The notes beneath the pieces are model-generated. The model had not been told where the DNA came from. It was given only the letters and a program-made list of their open reading frames with translations, and did not search any database. A program made the translations under genes and the position numbers. Shown here piece by piece: positions 6,108 through 7,645 of a stretch of DNA of 7,645 nucleotides. This stretch comes from Actinomycetes bacterium (lineage in GTDB: Bacteria > Actinomycetota > Acidimicrobiia > Acidimicrobiales > Palsa-688), in NCBI GenBank assembly GCA_021827225.1, contig JAKAXG010000197.1, positions 1-7,645 on the forward strand, in the 5' to 3' direction. Within the stretch, counting starts at the first letter, position 1, and each line of letters begins with the position of its first letter.

Positions 6108-7149
6108 GCGTGTCGCGCAGGGCCGCCTGGCTCGGATGGGCGGCGATCACGTGGCGCAGTCCCTGGGCGGTGGCCGACAGGTACCGCCGGGTGGTTTCCA
6201 GGCTGGCGTGGCCGAGCAGCTCCTGCAGCTCGACCACGTCGGCCCCGGCCTCCAGGGCCGAGGTGGCGAAGGTGTGGCGCAGGGCGTGCACCAGCGCCCC
6301 GGCCGGTACCGACGCTCTGATACCGGCCCTCACGTAGAGTTTCTCCACCAGGTAGCGGATCTGGTCGACGGTCATGCGCCGGGCCCGGACGTCGACGAAC
6401 AGCGGGGTGGAGGGATGGTCGAGCTTCTCCTTGGGGAAGCGGGCCGCCCTCTCCCTCAGGTACACGTCGAGGACCTGGTCCAGGGCCGGGTCGATGGGCA
6501 CGGGCCGGACCTTGTTGCCCTTGCCCCGGACCTCCATGCGCCGGGCCCCGGGGTCGCCGGCCAGGGACCCGATGGACAGCCCGGCCGCCTCCGCCTCGCG
6601 CACACCGGTGACGCAGAACGTGGCGATCAGGGCCAGGTCCCGGGCCGGCCACGGATCCCGGGCCCGGGGGTCGGCCTCGGCGGCGGTGCGCAGCAGCCGG
6701 CTCACCGCGTCGGGGGCCCGGATGGACCGGGGCATGCTCGAGGGGGTCTTGGGCTTGGGGATGGCCGCCATCGGGTTGCCGTCGATGACCGCCTCGGCCA
6801 CCAGGAAGTCGAAGAAGCTGGACCACGCCGAATGGGCCCGCCGCACCGACGCCGCGGCGTGATCCGACGCCCACGAGGCGAAGGCCGACACCAGCGCCTG
6901 CCGCTCGAGGTCCGCCACCGTCACCCGCTCCAGCTGGGTGACCTCGCCGGCCAGGCCCTCGAGCACCGCCAGCCGGCCGGCGATGCCCTCCAGGTCCCGG
7001 CGGTAGCCGGCCAGGGTGGCGGGGGACGGCTTGGCCGCGCCCATGTTGATCAGCCAGGCCTCCACCGCCTCGGAGACGGGCGAGTCCGGGTGGATGCGCC
7101 GGCGGGGGGCCAGGCTGACCGGGGGTGTGGCGCGGGGGCTGCGGGGCAC
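6094..7149 (-). CDS. Tyrosine-type site-specific recombinase / integrase
   Basis: A complete 351-residue tyrosine recombinase. An N-terminal Arg/Pro-rich extension (1-22) precedes a core-binding (SAM-like) domain (about 23-130: SEAVEAWL, TLAGYRRDLEG, SVRRAHSAWSSFFDFL, NPMAAIPKPK). The catalytic domain follows (about 145-335) with all expected residues: Arg184 in TGVREAEAAGL, Lys210 in GKGNKVRPVP, His288 and Arg291 in HALRHTFAT, His314 in LLGHASLETT and the nucleophile Tyr323 in TRRYLSAT. It should therefore be active in DNA strand exchange. It is longer than XerC/XerD (about 300 residues) and its tail (LRHVIAAHPSQAAL) differs, so I do not call it Xer. The GTG start at 7149 has no good ribosome site. 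It is convergent with gcvPB and divergent from the zinc-ribbon gene. No tRNA, att repeat or excisionase gene is visible, so whether it is a mobile-element remnant or a resident recombinase is open. Confidence 0.93.
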   Translation of the reverse strand: MPRSPRATPPVSLAPRRRIHPDSPVSEAVEAWLINMGAAKPSPATLAGYRRDLEGIAGRLAVLEGLAGEVTQLERVTVADLERQALVSAFASWASDHAAASVRRAHSAWSSFFDFLVAEAVIDGNPMAAIPKPKTPSSMPRSIRAPDAVSRLLRTAAEADPRARDPWPARDLALIATFCVTGVREAEAAGLSIGSLAGDPGARRMEVRGKGNKVRPVPIDPALDQVLDVYLRERAARFPKEKLDHPSTPLFVDVRARRMTVDQIRYLVEKLYVRAGIRASVPAGALVHALRHTFATSALEAGADVVELQELLGHASLETTRRYLSATAQGLRHVIAAHPSQAALRDTLSGD

Positions 7150-7164
7150 GGCGGCTCGGAGGCT

Positions 7165-7181
7165 ACCGGCCGCCCGCCGGT
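7165..7181. repeat. 6-bp inverted repeat in the divergent intergenic region
   Basis: ACCGGC (7165-7170) and GCCGGT (7176-7181) are exact reverse complements with a 5-nt spacer. It lies just upstream of the recombinase start. In such GC-rich DNA a 6-bp repeat of this kind can arise by chance, so a regulatory role is only a possibility. Confidence 0.35.
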
Positions 7182-7190
7182 CAGCGGCGG

Positions 7191-7208
7191 ATCGGGACCC
7201 CTCCCGAT
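7191..7208. promoter_or_regulatory. Candidate operator: 7-bp perfect inverted repeat at the zinc-ribbon gene promoter
   Basis: ATCGGGA (7191-7197) and TCCCGAT (7202-7208) are exact reverse complements around CCCC. The right arm ends on the first base of the TATATT -10 box, so a protein bound here would cover the promoter spacer and -10 edge. The site lies between two divergent genes and could control either or both. The binding protein is unknown; the adjacent zinc-ribbon protein is a candidate by proximity only. Confidence 0.45.
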
Positions 7209-7220
7209 ATATTCGTCACT
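7208..7220 (+). promoter_or_regulatory. -10 box TATATT positioned for leaderless transcription
   Basis: TATATT at 7208-7213 differs from consensus TATAAT at one position and stands out in GC-rich surroundings. Seven bases follow before GTG 7221, so transcription would begin at or next to the start codon. No ribosome site is present and no clear -35 is seen 16-19 bp upstream. Confidence 0.55.
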
Positions 7221-7598
7221 GTGACACAAACCGGTCGGGACGGCAGGACCCGCGAGGAGAGACGGTGCAGGTGGTGCGGCCGCCGCTTCGAGGTGCCGGC
7301 CCGGGCCCAGGGCCGGCCCCGGCTGTACTGCAGGCGGTCGTGCCGGCAGCGGGACTTCGAGGCCCGCAGGCGGGCCCGGGAGCTGGGGCTGGCGGAGACC
7401 GACGTCGTGCTGGCCCGCCAGGAGCTGAGCCGCCTGGACGACATGCTCTACGTCCTGGCCTGCGCCGTGGAGGACGTGGAAGGAGACCTGGCCGCTGAGC
7501 ACGACCCGGTCGATGTCCGCCGGGCCCTGGACTGGCTGATGGACGCCGCCCGGCCGCTGGCCGAGAGGTTCCGGCAGGGCGGCCTGCTGGGCGGCTGA
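7221..7598 (+). CDS. Small zinc-ribbon-like protein of unknown function
   Basis: A 125-residue protein whose function I cannot name. Residues 1-15 are short, polar and basic. Four cysteines, Cys16, Cys19, Cys37 and Cys41 (CRWCGRRF, then YCRRSCRQRDFEARRR), have the C-x2-C-x17-C-x3-C spacing of a small zinc ribbon. The block loosely recalls the CGNR zinc-finger pattern, with CRQR in place of CGNR. The strongly basic helix after it (42-54) could contact nucleic acid. Residues 58-118 are predicted helical with heptad-like leucines (LGLAETDVVLARQELSRLDD, then DPVDVRRALDWLMDAARPL) and suggest an oligomerisation or partner-binding part. GTG 7221 is chosen because the TATATT box ends 7 nt before it; reading further upstream would run through the promoter and the divergent recombinase start. 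It is divergent from the recombinase with a 71-bp gap. A DNA-binding regulator is the likeliest guess; confidence that it is a real gene is good. Confidence 0.75.
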   Translation: MTQTGRDGRTREERRCRWCGRRFEVPARAQGRPRLYCRRSCRQRDFEARRRARELGLAETDVVLARQELSRLDDMLYVLACAVEDVEGDLAAEHDPVDVRRALDWLMDAARPLAERFRQGGLLGG

Positions 7599-7610
7599 GC
7601 GGTGCTACCA

Positions 7611-7636
7611 GGACCTTTGTCCGGTATTCCGGATAA
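7611..7636. promoter_or_regulatory. Two overlapping palindromes after the zinc-ribbon gene, one DosR/DevR-box-like
   Basis: GGAC-CTTT-GTCC (7611-7622) has the symmetric core of the mycobacterial DosR/DevR box (GGGACT-WW-AGTCCC), matching 10 of its 14 positions. TCCGG-TATT-CCGGA (7620-7633) overlaps it and extends to an 8-bp RNA stem with one G-U pair (7617-7636). No T-run follows, so a terminator is not favoured. GATAAT (7632-7637) could be part of a -10 for a gene beyond the window. Confidence 0.35.
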
Positions 7637-7645
7637 TCACAGTTA

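Noticed and set aside
4991..6337. 448-codon plus-strand open frame across gcvPB and into the recombinase
   Set aside because: It is out of frame with gcvPB, consists of Arg/Gly/Pro/His-rich shadow sequence, and its tail is antisense to the recombinase.
5861..6874. 337-codon minus-strand open frame overlapping the recombinase in another frame
   Set aside because: A frame shadow of the recombinase that continues antisense into gcvPB; no domain seen.
7125..7220. Upstream extension of the zinc-ribbon protein
   Set aside because: The extra sequence overlaps the recombinase start on the other strand and would place the TATATT promoter and palindrome inside the coding region; GTG 7221 fits better.
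6000..7220. tRNA gene or att site serving as an integration target for the recombinase
   Set aside because: No cloverleaf, CCA end or matching direct repeat could be found flanking the recombinase inside the window.
6136..7224. 362-codon plus-strand open frame opposite the recombinase
   Set aside because: It is antisense to a protein with all catalytic recombinase residues and is itself low complexity.

Overview
The window is very GC-rich, uses GTG and TTG as well as ATG starts, and reads as an actinobacterial chromosome. The best evidence is gene order. A MerR-family FtsR-like regulator, a DUF151 'bifunctional nuclease' and a second MerR regulator are followed by glycine-cleavage genes, as in the Mycobacterium tuberculosis block Rv1828-Rv1829-Rv1830-(Rv1831)-Rv1832 (gcvB). 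P-protein is split into two subunits here, unlike the single chain of Mycobacterium and Streptomyces. This suggests a lineage outside those groups, possibly Acidimicrobiia; that placement is inference.

Layout. Bases 1-861 encode the C-terminal part of an FtsR-like protein. Its MerR DNA-binding domain would lie upstream of the window, and about 150 residues of Pro/Ala/Gly-rich linker with a 15-bp tandem repeat precede its conserved C-terminal domain. Bases 926-1429 encode a DUF151 protein. A 92-bp gap with a 9-bp inverted repeat and a recognisable promoter leads into the second MerR regulator (1522-2049). Bases 2122-6107 hold a tight operon, gcvT-gcvPA-gcvPB (3-nt gap, then 1-nt overlap), encoding the T-protein and both halves of the P-protein. 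gcvH and the dihydrolipoamide dehydrogenase gene are not in the window; by comparison with Mycobacterium, gcvH may lie just upstream of ftsR. No glycine riboswitch precedes gcvT. Its GTG start instead sits where transcription from a TAGGCT -10 box would begin.

The right side changes character. A complete tyrosine recombinase on the minus strand (6094-7149) overlaps the 3' end of gcvPB tail to tail by 14 bp. Across a 71-bp divergent gap lies a small uncharacterised protein (7221-7598) with a four-cysteine zinc-ribbon-like motif and a helical tail. The gap holds a 7-bp perfect inverted repeat (7191-7208) that touches a TATATT -10 box, and that box is placed for leaderless transcription of the small gene. 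The last bases carry two overlapping palindromes, one resembling a DosR/DevR-type box, probably belonging to a gene beyond the window.

The left part pairs presumed cell-division regulators with one-carbon/glycine catabolism in a conserved neighbourhood. The recombinase and zinc-ribbon pair is the least explained part. I found no RNA genes, CRISPR array, insertion sequence or recognisable attachment site.
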